A stretch of DNA of 64,000 nt from Rhizobiaceae bacterium (GCA_023953835.1 JAMLJB010000001.1:3135501-3199500), one strand, 5' to 3'. Shown: positions 42,779-51,627, counted from the first letter of the stretch. The notes: generated from the sequence alone by a model not told the origin. A program made the numbers and translations.

Positions 42779-43909
42779 ATGGGATGTTCGTGTTCAACTT
42801 CCTACGCTGTTGCGCCATCACAGCTTGGCAAAGGCCAAAATCGGCCAAACTCTGCGGTAGCAGCGTGCTGCAAAGCCGAATACGACCTCAAAAAGACGTT
42901 CGGGCCGTTTGGAAAAATCATAAAGGTTGATCGTGCGGGGAACGAGATCAAAGAGTCTGATAAAGCGTACGAAGCGCCTGACGATATCTTCCGCGCCAAT
43001 ATTACTATCGACAGCAGGCAGCAACTTGGCAAGATTTATGTCGATACGGAGTTGGTTGTTATTAATTCGACTGCGAACACCAAGAATTTTCCAGGAACCA
43101 TTGCGCTGACCAATAAGCAATTGTCGGCGCTCATTCGGGATATCCCTCGTGCCATCAGGGCCGTTTGGAACGCGGGCCCCTACCGTTTGAAGATCAGGGA
43201 CACAAGCTGTAACGAACGTCTTTTTGAGATCGTTTTCAACCCAATACTGACCAAGTTTTCGGGAGACTATTATGTCCACTTCGTAAATGTGCCCTTCTCT
43301 TCCGAAAAAATAGAAGCTTGCAAAATAACACATCCAGCATCATGGCATGTTGATCCGAATGTGATCCAATCCGATGCAATAAAAGAGTCCGATGCAATAA
43401 AAGAGTCCGAGCAAATAAAAGACTGCAATGGGGAACATCCTGCATCATCATATTTTGATCCGGCAGTGAACAGACTAAAAATAAACATCGGAGACTGGCG
43501 TAGCGCCGCAAATCCAAACGGAAGAATTAATGCGCCAAGAGAGGTTCTTGAGGCGCATGAATATGGGCATTTGATAGGTTTGCCCGACGAATATCAGGAT
43601 GATAATAGTGCGTCGATCAGAAATTATAAATATGAATTTTTCGATGGGCATACAGAGTGTTCGCACGGGAGCGCGGATGTTATGTCGGACGGAGACACCG
43701 GATTTGCCGCGCCGGCAAGATATCTTGTTCCTGTTGCCAACGCGGTGGTCGAAGTTCTGAAAGAGAAGGCGAAAATTGAGGTAACCGCGCTGGAGATTCA
43801 GTCGGGTGTGGAAGAAAGAAGAGCAATCGCACATGCGAGGCAGCTCGAGGCTGACGTGCAGAAGGTTCAAGCGGGTCCCACGACGCGCTCCATTCGTTAC
43901 CGGGTTTGA
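42779..43909 (+). CDS. Metzincin-like putative T6SS effector, paralogue 3
   Basis: 376 residues. N-terminus MGCSCSTSYAVAP, then NSAVAACC. Core FPGTIALTNKQLSALIRDIP, WNAGPYRLKIRDTSCNERLF and YYVHFVNVPF. The motif HEYGHLIGLPDEY begins at His260 and the putative Met-turn is VMSDGDT. An insertion before the motif holds a duplicated module (HPASWHVDPNV and HPASSYFDPAV) separated by three copies of a six-residue repeat (SDAIKE type) encoded by 18-bp DNA repeats. The MGCSCS start resembles N-myristoylation/palmitoylation signals of eukaryotic proteins. Base composition is intermediate. Last gene of the vgrG-led operon; no recognisable immunity gene follows. Confidence 0.8.
   Translation: MGCSCSTSYAVAPSQLGKGQNRPNSAVAACCKAEYDLKKTFGPFGKIIKVDRAGNEIKESDKAYEAPDDIFRANITIDSRQQLGKIYVDTELVVINSTANTKNFPGTIALTNKQLSALIRDIPRAIRAVWNAGPYRLKIRDTSCNERLFEIVFNPILTKFSGDYYVHFVNVPFSSEKIEACKITHPASWHVDPNVIQSDAIKESDAIKESEQIKDCNGEHPASSYFDPAVNRLKINIGDWRSAANPNGRINAPREVLEAHEYGHLIGLPDEYQDDNSASIRNYKYEFFDGHTECSHGSADVMSDGDTGFAAPARYLVPVANAVVEVLKEKAKIEVTALEIQSGVEERRAIAHARQLEADVQKVQAGPTTRSIRYRV
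43370..43423 (+). repeat. Three tandem 18-bp repeats inside paralogue 3
   Basis: The unit TCCGATGCAATAAAAGAG occurs twice exactly (43370-43387, 43388-43405) and once diverged (43406-43423), encoding SDAIKE, SDAIKE, SEQIKD. In frame; the recent exact copy suggests slippage. Confidence 0.85.
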
Positions 43910-44298
43910 GATGTCGTCAATGACGATGGCACCGAAATGTACCGACCACTCTTGATTTGATCCCGGCAGGATCCGGTAAAAAACCTCCCAACAAGACATA
44001 CGTCTGCGCTTTACGTTCAAGCAGATTGCGTCGGGCGCATCTCGAGAGCGAAGCTGCCCGCCCAGAGGCACCCAGCCGCAACGATCAAGATTTTTTTTGA
44101 TTGGGGGGGCATGCGGTCGCTTGTATATGAAAACAATCTTATTTAGAAAATATTAATATCGGTGTGGCGGCACGCGGGAGTCGCGACGTGTCTTCCCCCT
44201 GCACCTGAAGTCTTCGTCGGCATGCCGGCGATCCAACGCAATGAAACGCATCCCGGTCTGCCGCGGCTGAATGGGATCGATTGGAGAAATCTGGGTAA
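43910..44298. other. 389-bp gap between paralogue 3 and the autotransporter gene
   Basis: No credible gene. A T8 run at 44090-44097 is flanked by ATCAA and TTGAT, which could form a weak hairpin. An AT-rich patch at 44125-44160 may hold the autotransporter promoter. The minus-strand frame across 43950-44071 has no family resemblance. The composition shift suggests a junction between separately acquired segments. Confidence 0.4.
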
Positions 44299-47200
44299 AT
44301 GTCGGATATTGTTGCAGCCTCCTGTTCGCCCTCGACATCGCGGCGGCGGAAATCGCGCCTGATGGCATCCGTTGCGGTTCTGGTCCTGGCATCCTCGGTG
44401 CCTTTCGGCGCGCTTGCCGCCGACGGAGCGGGGGGCGTCGGCGGATCGACCGATTCCACGCCGGGCGGGGAGGCTTCCGCGAGCGGCGTTGGCGGCACCC
44501 CGACGATTGTGATCACGGAAACGGGATCTGGCGGCGGAAGCGGCGTCTCGGGCGGTGATGGCGGGCGCGGTACCCTTCTGCTTGGCGGGTACGGGGGCGC
44601 TACTCCGGGCGCGGACGGCCAGAGCGGCGTCGGTGGCGCCGGCACGACGGCCAGCGGCGGCGGTGGTGGTGCGCACGCCTATGTCGGGGATGGAACGAAC
44701 ATTTCCGGCACTATTCTGATCGGCGGTGACGGCGGCGACGGCGGCATGGGGTTTGACGCCCCGGGCGTCAAGGGCGGCGGCGGTGGAGGCGGCGGAGGTG
44801 GCTTCGGCGTCGTCATTCTCGACCCGGAGAACCTTGACATATCGATCTCGGCAAACCTTTTCGGCGGCAGCGGTGGCGCTGGCGGCGATAACGAAACTGG
44901 CATTGATGACGGCAGGGGCGGCAACGGCGGCAACGGCGGCACGGGGCTGCTCGTGGCAAGCCCGAACGGCGCGAACCGCATCAGGGCAGGCCGCTATGTC
45001 TATGGCGGGAGCGGTGGCGACGGTGGTGATGGTCCGACGACGGAGGGCGGCGACGGCGGCGACGGCGGAACCGCTGTGCGCATCCTGGACGGTGCGGCAG
45101 GCAGTTCCCTCGAGCTCAACCTTGCCAGCGATGTGACGGGCGGTGCCGGCGGTGATGCGAGCATCTCGCCCGGCTCATCCGACGGCGGCAATGGCGGCGC
45201 CGGTGTCCATTTTGACGGTTCGAACACCGCGCTGACCCTCAATGTAACCGGCGTGGTCACTGGCGGTGACGGCGGCAGCGCATCGATGGGCGGAACAAGC
45301 GGCCGCGGCGGCGTCGGCATAGATGTGGATCACGCTACGATCAATATCGCCGGCACCAGCGTCGTCAGCGGTGGTCTGAACGGCGGGTCTACGTCGGATC
45401 GAGCGAACGCCATCGAGGGCGAAGGAATCGACCTCACGATCGGCCTGGGCACGTTCATCAACGGCGACATTCTCTTCAAGGGAGCGGACAACCGACTCAC
45501 CCTTCTTGGCGACGGCGACAACCATTCGGGCGTCTATGGCTCCGTTACGAGCGACGACCCAGCAAATGACTGGGTGCTGAACCTGGCGGGCGCAGGCGGA
45601 AATTTCGAAATGAACGACCTGGGCTCCGCTTTCCAGGATGTGGGAAAGGTTGAGTTCGCGGCTGAGGAGGCCACATGGCGGCTGAGCGGCACCAATGTGA
45701 GTGACGCACAACTCGAATTCAAATCCGGCATGGTGTCAGTCTCGAACGCGGCGTCGCTCGGTGTCGGGGCGCTGACTTTCTCGGGCGGCGGGCTCGCCGG
45801 CGTGGGCAGCTTGACGCTCTCGAACGACATTGCGCTGAACGAAGATGCGCTTTTCGATACAGAGACGGGCCTGCTCACATTGGGAGGCCTCATCAGCGGA
45901 GAGGGCGCGCTGGTGAAAAGCGGGAGCGGGGGGCTGAGGCTCTCCGGAGGCAACAGCTATTCTGGCGGCACGACGATCGGAGAGGGCTCGCTGGCGATTT
46001 CGGATGCGACCGCGATCGGCGCAGGCGGCCTGACCATAAACGGCGGCAGTTCGCTTCTTGCCGAGGGTTCGTTCGAGATGTCCGCGCCGATTACTTTGAC
46101 CGAAAGCGAGGGCGGCCGCTACGGCTATATCGCGGTTTCCCGCGACGAGACACTGACCATATCGGGAGTCATTTCAGGTGACGGTGCGCTGGGCAAGGAC
46201 GGTACGGGTACTCTTATCCTGACCGGAAACAACACTTATCAAGGCGGCACCACCATCTACTATGGCGGCGTTCTCCAGATCGGCGACGGCGGAACGAGCG
46301 GTTCCATCACAGGCGACGTGCAGAACGACGGCACGCTGATCTTCAACCGTTCCGGCAATTATACTGTCGACATCAATTTGACCGGTACGGGCGATCTGCA
46401 GCTTGTTGGCGGCGGCTCCGCGACCTTCTCGACCGACTTCGCCGGAACGGTTGAAGTGGACGACACCGTCGTCACCCTGGAGAATGGTTCAACCACCGGC
46501 GCGAGTTTCATCCTGGACAATGGCGGAACGCTCGGAGGTTCCGGAACGATCGGCGGGCTCTTCGTCAACGATGCGGGCATCGCTGCGCCCGGCTATTCGC
46601 CGGGCACGATCACCGTCACCGGGGCAGTCACGTTCAATTCCGGATCGACTTACCGTGTCGACGTGACGCCGGGAGGCGCGCACGACCTCATTTCCGCGAC
46701 CGGGATCGTGACGATTTCTTCCGGTGCGGCGGTGGATCTCGTGGCCCAGCCCGGCGCCTATGCGCCAAGCTCGACCTACGCAATCATCACGACCGCCGGT
46801 ACGGTGATGGGCACGTTCGGAAGCGTGACGTCAAACTATGCCTTCCTGACTCCCACGCTGACCTACGACGCGCAAAACGTCTATCTGAACCTCGCTTATT
46901 CGGGCACGTCCTACTCGGCCTACGCCATGACGCCGAATCAGACCAGCACCTCGGTCGCAGTGCAGGGGCTGGGCGCGGGCAATGCCGTCTACGACGCGAT
47001 ACTCACGCAGACGACCGACGCCGTGGCAGCATCCTATGACAGCCTGTCTGGCGAGGTGTACGCCTCCGTCAATTCGGTGCTCCAGCAGCAGTCGAACTAT
47101 GTGCGCGAAGCGGTTGGCGGGCGGATGCGGCAGTCGGGCGGAACCGGCGACGCGCTCGAGGAAGCGTCCAAGGCATCGGGCGCGACCGTCGCAAAGGCCG

Positions 47201-48036
47201 TGTTCAACAAGGACCTGACGCTTTGGGCGCAGGCATATGGCGGCTGGGGTGACATCGGCGGAAACGGGAATGCCGGGCGCGTTTCCAACGACACAGCCGG
47301 CGCGCTGGTTGGCGCCGATGTGCAGATCGCTCCGGGCTTCCGGGCCGGTGTCTTCGGCGGGTACGGGCATTCCGGCCTCGATGTCGCGTCACGCGGGTCG
47401 TCGGGCTCCGTCGAAAGCTATGATGTCGGCGCTTATGCGAGCGCGGAAGTTGCGTCCCTCGCCTTGCGCAGCGGCGTCGCTTATTCCTGGCACGACATAT
47501 CCGCCGACCGTTCGGTTGCCTTCCCGGGCTTTGCGGACACGACCTCCGCGGACTACGACACCTATACCGCGCAGGCATTCGGCGAAGTGGCTTATGGCCT
47601 CTCGGTCAAGGGTTATGACTTCGAACCGTTTGCCGGGCTTTCCTACATTCATGTGGACAAGGCCGCGTTTGCCGAAAGCGGAGGCGCTGCCGCGCTCTCC
47701 GGCGAGGCGGCGGGCATGGACACCTATTACACCACGCTGGGGCTGCGGGCGGCGACAACGCTCGATCTCAACGGCAAGGTCTTTACCCCGAGCCTGTCCG
47801 TCGGCTGGCAGCACGCGCTCGGCGACAGGGATTCGGATGTCAGCCTGGCCTTCGCGGGTTCGGGATCGGATTTCGAGGTCGCGGGCGTCCCGGTCGGCAA
47901 GGATGCGTTCCTCGTCGGTGCGGGCCTGTCCTTCGAAGTTTCGGACAAGGCGAAACTGTCGGTGAACTACAACGGACAATATGGCTCGTCCCAGACGCAG
48001 AGCGCATTCAGCGCCCAATTTGCCGTCAAGTTCTGA
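44299..48036 (+). CDS. Glycine-rich classical (type Va) autotransporter
   Basis: 1245 residues. Basic N-region then signal peptide (RRRKSRLMASVAVLVLASSV, cleavage near ALAADG), with an extended N-terminus of about 20 residues. Residues about 48-360 are extremely glycine-rich (repeats of GGDGG type, including a run of ten glycines near 157-166). Two passenger-associated transport repeats follow near 533 and 624 (SYSGGTTIGEGSLAISDA, TYQGGTTIYYGGVLQIGDG), as in beta-helix passengers. Residues about 969-1245 form the autotransporter barrel (LWAQAYGGWGDIGGNGNAGR ... SAQFAVKF) with C-terminal phenylalanine. GGAGAA 12 bases upstream supports the start. Surface adhesin or biofilm roles are common in this family; no specific one is visible. 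Ends at a strong hairpin. Confidence 0.93.
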   Translation: MSDIVAASCSPSTSRRRKSRLMASVAVLVLASSVPFGALAADGAGGVGGSTDSTPGGEASASGVGGTPTIVITETGSGGGSGVSGGDGGRGTLLLGGYGGATPGADGQSGVGGAGTTASGGGGGAHAYVGDGTNISGTILIGGDGGDGGMGFDAPGVKGGGGGGGGGGFGVVILDPENLDISISANLFGGSGGAGGDNETGIDDGRGGNGGNGGTGLLVASPNGANRIRAGRYVYGGSGGDGGDGPTTEGGDGGDGGTAVRILDGAAGSSLELNLASDVTGGAGGDASISPGSSDGGNGGAGVHFDGSNTALTLNVTGVVTGGDGGSASMGGTSGRGGVGIDVDHATINIAGTSVVSGGLNGGSTSDRANAIEGEGIDLTIGLGTFINGDILFKGADNRLTLLGDGDNHSGVYGSVTSDDPANDWVLNLAGAGGNFEMNDLGSAFQDVGKVEFAAEEATWRLSGTNVSDAQLEFKSGMVSVSNAASLGVGALTFSGGGLAGVGSLTLSNDIALNEDALFDTETGLLTLGGLISGEGALVKSGSGGLRLSGGNSYSGGTTIGEGSLAISDATAIGAGGLTINGGSSLLAEGSFEMSAPITLTESEGGRYGYIAVSRDETLTISGVISGDGALGKDGTGTLILTGNNTYQGGTTIYYGGVLQIGDGGTSGSITGDVQNDGTLIFNRSGNYTVDINLTGTGDLQLVGGGSATFSTDFAGTVEVDDTVVTLENGSTTGASFILDNGGTLGGSGTIGGLFVNDAGIAAPGYSPGTITVTGAVTFNSGSTYRVDVTPGGAHDLISATGIVTISSGAAVDLVAQPGAYAPSSTYAIITTAGTVMGTFGSVTSNYAFLTPTLTYDAQNVYLNLAYSGTSYSAYAMTPNQTSTSVAVQGLGAGNAVYDAILTQTTDAVAASYDSLSGEVYASVNSVLQQQSNYVREAVGGRMRQSGGTGDALEEASKASGATVAKAVFNKDLTLWAQAYGGWGDIGGNGNAGRVSNDTAGALVGADVQIAPGFRAGVFGGYGHSGLDVASRGSSGSVESYDVGAYASAEVASLALRSGVAYSWHDISADRSVAFPGFADTTSADYDTYTAQAFGEVAYGLSVKGYDFEPFAGLSYIHVDKAAFAESGGAAALSGEAAGMDTYYTTLGLRAATTLDLNGKVFTPSLSVGWQHALGDRDSDVSLAFAGSGSDFEVAGVPVGKDAFLVGAGLSFEVSDKAKLSVNYNGQYGSSQTQSAFSAQFAVKF

Positions 48037-48044
48037 GCTTGACC

Positions 48045-48072
48045 CGGCCCCTCCCTACGGAGGGGCCGTTCT
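48045..48072. terminator. Hairpin terminator between the autotransporter gene and moeA
   Basis: CGGCCCCTCC (48045-48054), loop CTAC, GGAGGGGCCG (48059-48068), then TTCT. A perfect 10-bp GC-rich stem between two convergent genes. The U-run is short, so strength is uncertain; it could serve both strands. Confidence 0.7.
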
Positions 48073-48106
48073 TCCCGCCGAACTTCACCTGAAGAGTGCC
48101 GCCTTG

Positions 48107-49312
48107 TCAGCGCAGCATCAGCACCCGGCAGCACTCGCCCTTTGAGGCGGCAGGCGCGTTAGGCTCGCGGATAATGGCCGCGTTCGCATCCGACAAGGTG
48201 CGCAGCATCGACGAATCCTGAATGGCAAAAGCTTGCGCATGCAGCGCGCCGTCCCGCTCCTCGACGCGGGCGCGAACATAGTCCTGGCGGCTGTCATTGG
48301 CGGGCAGGGGGCTTGCCAGTATCGCGTCGCGTTCATCGTCGGTCTGGGCCAGACCGGCCAGCGCCCGAACGAGCGGTTTCAGGAACAGATGCGCGCAGAT
48401 CAGGCTGGAGACGGGATTGCCCGGCAGGCCAAGGCAGCGCGTCGGGCCGAGCGTGCCGAACATCAGCGGTTTGCCGGGGCGCATGGCGATTTTCCAGAAG
48501 GCGAGTCCGACGCCGCGATTGGCCATCGCCTTGTTGACAAGGTCGTGGTCGCCGACCGACGCTCCGCCCAGCGTCACGATCACATCCGCGCCCGTATCGA
48601 CCGCGCGATCCAGAAGCGAACCGATGACGCCCTCGTCGTCGCGCGCAATGCCGAGGTCAAGCGGCTCTCCTCCGGCGCTCGACACGATCGCGGCGACGCC
48701 ATAGGCATTCGAGGAAATGATCTGGTGCGGCCCGACCTTGCTTCCGGGAAGCAGCAACTCGTCTCCGGTTGCGATCAGTGCGACCAGCGGGCGCTTCCAG
48801 ACCGGCAGCTCGGCGTGGTTTCCCGCCGCCGCCAGCGAAAGTGCGGCCGCATCCAGCGTGCGCCCCGCATCCAGCAGGACATCGCCTTCGGCAAAATCGA
48901 GCCCGCGATTGCGGATGTGCTTGCCGGGCGGGGAGGAGTCCCGGATCTCGACGGCATCATCGCCGATGCGGTCGGCGTTTTCCTGTATGACGATGGTGTC
49001 CGCACCCTCCGGCACGGGTGCTCCGGTGAAAATGCGCACTGTTTCGCCACTGCCGACCTTGCCTGCAAAGCCCGCGCCCGCAGCGGCAATTCCGATCAGC
49101 TTCAATGTGGCCGGAACGCGCGCCACATCCTCCGCGCGGACGGCATAGCCGTCCATGGCCGAAGCGTCGAAGGGTGGGTGGGTGCGGCGGGAAATGACGG
49201 GCCGGGAGAGCGCGCGCCCGGAGGCGGCATGCAGCGCGACCATTTCCTCCGATCGGGGGCTTGCCCCGTCCAGAACCCGGGCCAGCGCATCCGCGACGGG
49301 CAACAGCGCCAT
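48107..49312 (-). CDS. moeA: Molybdopterin molybdenumtransferase MoeA
   Basis: Inserts molybdate into adenylated molybdopterin to give the molybdenum cofactor. 401 residues, full length. Landmarks: SRRTHPPFDASAMDGYAVRA, GETVRIFTGAPVPEGADTIV, LIATGDELLLPGSKVGPHQI and VTLGGASVGDHDLVNKAM, then CLGLPGNPVSSLICAHLFL. Its start overlaps the moaC stop. In relatives lexA follows it on the same strand; here the accessory block begins right after the moeA stop. Confidence 0.97.
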   Translation of the reverse strand: MALLPVADALARVLDGASPRSEEMVALHAASGRALSRPVISRRTHPPFDASAMDGYAVRAEDVARVPATLKLIGIAAAGAGFAGKVGSGETVRIFTGAPVPEGADTIVIQENADRIGDDAVEIRDSSPPGKHIRNRGLDFAEGDVLLDAGRTLDAAALSLAAAGNHAELPVWKRPLVALIATGDELLLPGSKVGPHQIISSNAYGVAAIVSSAGGEPLDLGIARDDEGVIGSLLDRAVDTGADVIVTLGGASVGDHDLVNKAMANRGVGLAFWKIAMRPGKPLMFGTLGPTRCLGLPGNPVSSLICAHLFLKPLVRALAGLAQTDDERDAILASPLPANDSRQDYVRARVEERDGALHAQAFAIQDSSMLRTLSDANAAIIREPNAPAASKGECCRVLMLR

Positions 49313-49797
49313 CAGGGTTGTGACCTGCGATATGGGCCGGACTTACCGCCGCTCTTTTCGACCAGCCTTATGTCGGTGATCGTCATGCCGCGATCTATGG
49401 CCTTGGCCATGTCGTAGAGCGTGAGGCAGGCGACGGACGCCGCCGTCAGCGCTTCCATTTCCACGCCGGTCTTGCCGGTCACCCGCGCGGTTGCGGTCAC
49501 GCGCAATCCGGGAAGGTCGCGGTCGGCTGAAATATCGACGGTGATCTTGTTGAGCAGCAAAGGGTGGCACAGCGGAATGAGTTCGTGCGTCTTCTTCGCG
49601 GCCATGATGCCGGCAATGCGCGCGACGGCAAGCACGTCGCCCTTTTGCGCATTGCCCTCAAGGATCATATTGAGCGTTTCCGCGCGCATGACGATGCAGC
49701 CTTCGGCGGTCGCGACGCGCGCCGTTTCCGCCTTGTCGCCGACATCGACCATGTTGGCCTGCCCCGCCTTGTCGATATGCGTCAGCGAACCCGTCAT
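49312..49797 (-). CDS. moaC: Cyclic pyranopterin monophosphate synthase MoaC
   Basis: Works after MoaA to make cyclic pyranopterin monophosphate in molybdenum cofactor synthesis. 161 residues. Family motifs: [40 protein letters not shown] and [20 protein letters not shown] followed by AKAIDRGM. Overlaps trpC upstream (ATGA) and moeA downstream, within a minus-strand run trpD-trpC-moaC-moeA. Confidence 0.97.
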   Translation of the reverse strand: MTGSLTHIDKAGQANMVDVGDKAETARVATAEGCIVMRAETLNMILEGNAQKGDVLAVARIAGIMAAKKTHELIPLCHPLLLNKITVDISADRDLPGLRVTATARVTGKTGVEMEALTAASVACLTLYDMAKAIDRGMTITDIRLVEKSGGKSGPYRRSQP

Positions 49798-50612
49798 GCG
49801 CTTGCCCTGCGGGCGGCGTCACCGAGGCCGAGCAGGCTGCGTGTCGCGGCCTCCACATCGTCCTGACGCATCAGGCTTTCCCCGACGAGAAAAGTGCTGA
49901 TGCCGCTGGTCTCAAGACGCCTGCAATCCGCATTCGAGAAGATGCCGCTCTCGCTCACGAGCAGATGCGTATCCGGCACCATTTTCGCAAGCTTTTCAGA
50001 TGTTTCCAGGCTCACGTTGAACGTCCGCAGGTCGCGGTTGTTGATGCCGACCAACCGCGATTGCAGCCGCAGTGCGCGCTCCATCTCGGCGGCGTCATGC
50101 ACCTCGATCAGAACATCCATGCCCAGTTCGAACGCGGCATCTTCCAGCGCGCGCGCCTCGTCATCCGAAACGCTGGCCATGATGACCAGAATGCAGTCGG
50201 CGCCCCACGCTCGCGCCTCATGGACCTGATAGGTCTCGAACATGAAATCCTTGCGCAAGGCGGGCAGCGTCGTTGCCGCGCGTGCCGCCGTCAGGAAGGC
50301 CGGCGACCCCTGAAAGGACGGCTCGTCCGTCAGCACCGAGAGGCACGCCGCCCCGCCAGCCTCATAGGCCCGGGCCAGGGCAGGCGGGTCGAAGTCGGCG
50401 CGGATCAGGCCTTTTGAGGGGCTTGCCTTCTTGACCTCCGCGATCAGGCCGATCATTCCATCGCGGCGTCTGGCGCGCAGCGCATTCAGGAAGCCGCGCG
50501 GCGCATCGGCGTCCGCCGCCATAGCGACAAGCTCGCTGAGCGGCAAGAGCGACTTGGCGCGCTCGATTTCCTGGCGCTTGTAGTTTTCGATCTTGCGCAG
50601 AATGTCGGCCAT
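49794..50612 (-). CDS. trpC: Indole-3-glycerol phosphate synthase
   Basis: Closes the indole ring in tryptophan synthesis (CdRP to indole-3-glycerol phosphate). 272 residues, a single (beta/alpha)8 barrel, not fused to TrpF. Motifs: [20 protein letters not shown] with the substrate lysines, [40 protein letters not shown] and [17 protein letters not shown]. Coupled by overlap to trpD (upstream) and moaC (downstream). Confidence 0.97.
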   Translation of the reverse strand: MADILRKIENYKRQEIERAKSLLPLSELVAMAADADAPRGFLNALRARRRDGMIGLIAEVKKASPSKGLIRADFDPPALARAYEAGGAACLSVLTDEPSFQGSPAFLTAARAATTLPALRKDFMFETYQVHEARAWGADCILVIMASVSDDEARALEDAAFELGMDVLIEVHDAAEMERALRLQSRLVGINNRDLRTFNVSLETSEKLAKMVPDTHLLVSESGIFSNADCRRLETSGISTFLVGESLMRQDDVEAATRSLLGLGDAARRASA

Positions 50613-51622
50613 CAGCGGTTGGATACCTCAACCAGTCGGGCAAGCGCTGCCTTTGCCTTGCCGCTGTCGATGGCTTCCGCCGCCTTGGCGACCCCTTCGG
50701 CAAAGGTGGCGGCGACGCCCGCGACCAGCAGTCCGGCCCCGGCATTCATCAGCACGGTGTCCCGATATGCGCCGGGCGCGCCGTCGAGAAGGTCTTTCAG
50801 CGCTTTTGCATTCTGGGCAGGTTCGCCGCCGCGCAGCGCATCCTTTGAATAGACCGGCAAGCCGACATCCTCCGGCGTTACCGTGAATGTGCGCACCACG
50901 CCATCCTTGAGTTCCGCGATCTGCGTTTCGCCGGTCGCGGTTATCTCGTCAAACCCGTCGCCATGCACGACCCATGCGCGTTCCGCTCCGAGCGCCTTCA
51001 GGGTCTCCGCGATGGGAACCACCCATTCGGGCGCGAAAACGCCGACGAGCTGGCGGCGCACGCCCGCCGGATTGGACAGCGGTCCCAGCAGGTTGAAAAT
51101 CGTGCGCGTCCCGAGTTCCACGCGGGTCGGCCCGACATGGCGCATCGCGGGGTGATGGGATGGCGCGAACATGAAGCCGATGCCGGCCTCGCCGATGCAC
51201 CTGCCGATCTGTTCGGCGTCGATGTCGAGCTTGACGCCGAGCGCGGTCAGCACGTCCGCCGAGCCGGTCTGCGAGGACAGATTGCGGTTGCCGTGCTTTG
51301 CGACAGGCACGCCCGCGCCCGCGATGACGAAGGCCGACGCGGTGGAAATGTTGAGGCTGTGCTGGCCGTCGCCTCCTGTGCCGACAATGTCGATGGCCGT
51401 CTCCGGCGCGGCAACGCGCACCATCTTGCTGCGCATGGTCGAAACCGCGCCGCCGATCTCGTCGATGGTTTCGCCGCGCACGCGCAGCGCCATGAGGAAC
51501 CCGCCAATCTGGCCGGGGGTCGCGTCTCCCGACATGATGATGTCGAACGCCTCGCTCGCCTCATCGAAGGAAAGCGAAGCGCCGGAAGCGACTTTTGCGA
51601 TATGTGGTTTCAGCGCGCTCAT
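50612..51622 (-). CDS. trpD: Anthranilate phosphoribosyltransferase
   Basis: Transfers phosphoribose from PRPP to anthranilate in tryptophan synthesis. 336 residues. The PRPP-binding motif is [20 protein letters not shown]; the anthranilate-binding region is [20 protein letters not shown], and [20 protein letters not shown] follows. The start lies 5 bp after the ppiD stop, so trp and ppiD may share a transcript; trpE/G are not in the window. Confidence 0.97.
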   Translation of the reverse strand: MSALKPHIAKVASGASLSFDEASEAFDIIMSGDATPGQIGGFLMALRVRGETIDEIGGAVSTMRSKMVRVAAPETAIDIVGTGGDGQHSLNISTASAFVIAGAGVPVAKHGNRNLSSQTGSADVLTALGVKLDIDAEQIGRCIGEAGIGFMFAPSHHPAMRHVGPTRVELGTRTIFNLLGPLSNPAGVRRQLVGVFAPEWVVPIAETLKALGAERAWVVHGDGFDEITATGETQIAELKDGVVRTFTVTPEDVGLPVYSKDALRGGEPAQNAKALKDLLDGAPGAYRDTVLMNAGAGLLVAGVAATFAEGVAKAAEAIDSGKAKAALARLVEVSNR

Positions 51623-51627
51623 GGGTC

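Noticed and set aside
43475..44071. 198-residue minus-strand open frame opposite the end of paralogue 3
   Set aside because: Most of it is antisense to the protease core; the unique part has no family features.
44440..45370. Repetitive GGC-rich DNA considered as a non-coding satellite
   Set aside because: The frame stays open throughout and joins a signal peptide to autotransporter domains, so it is coding repeat.
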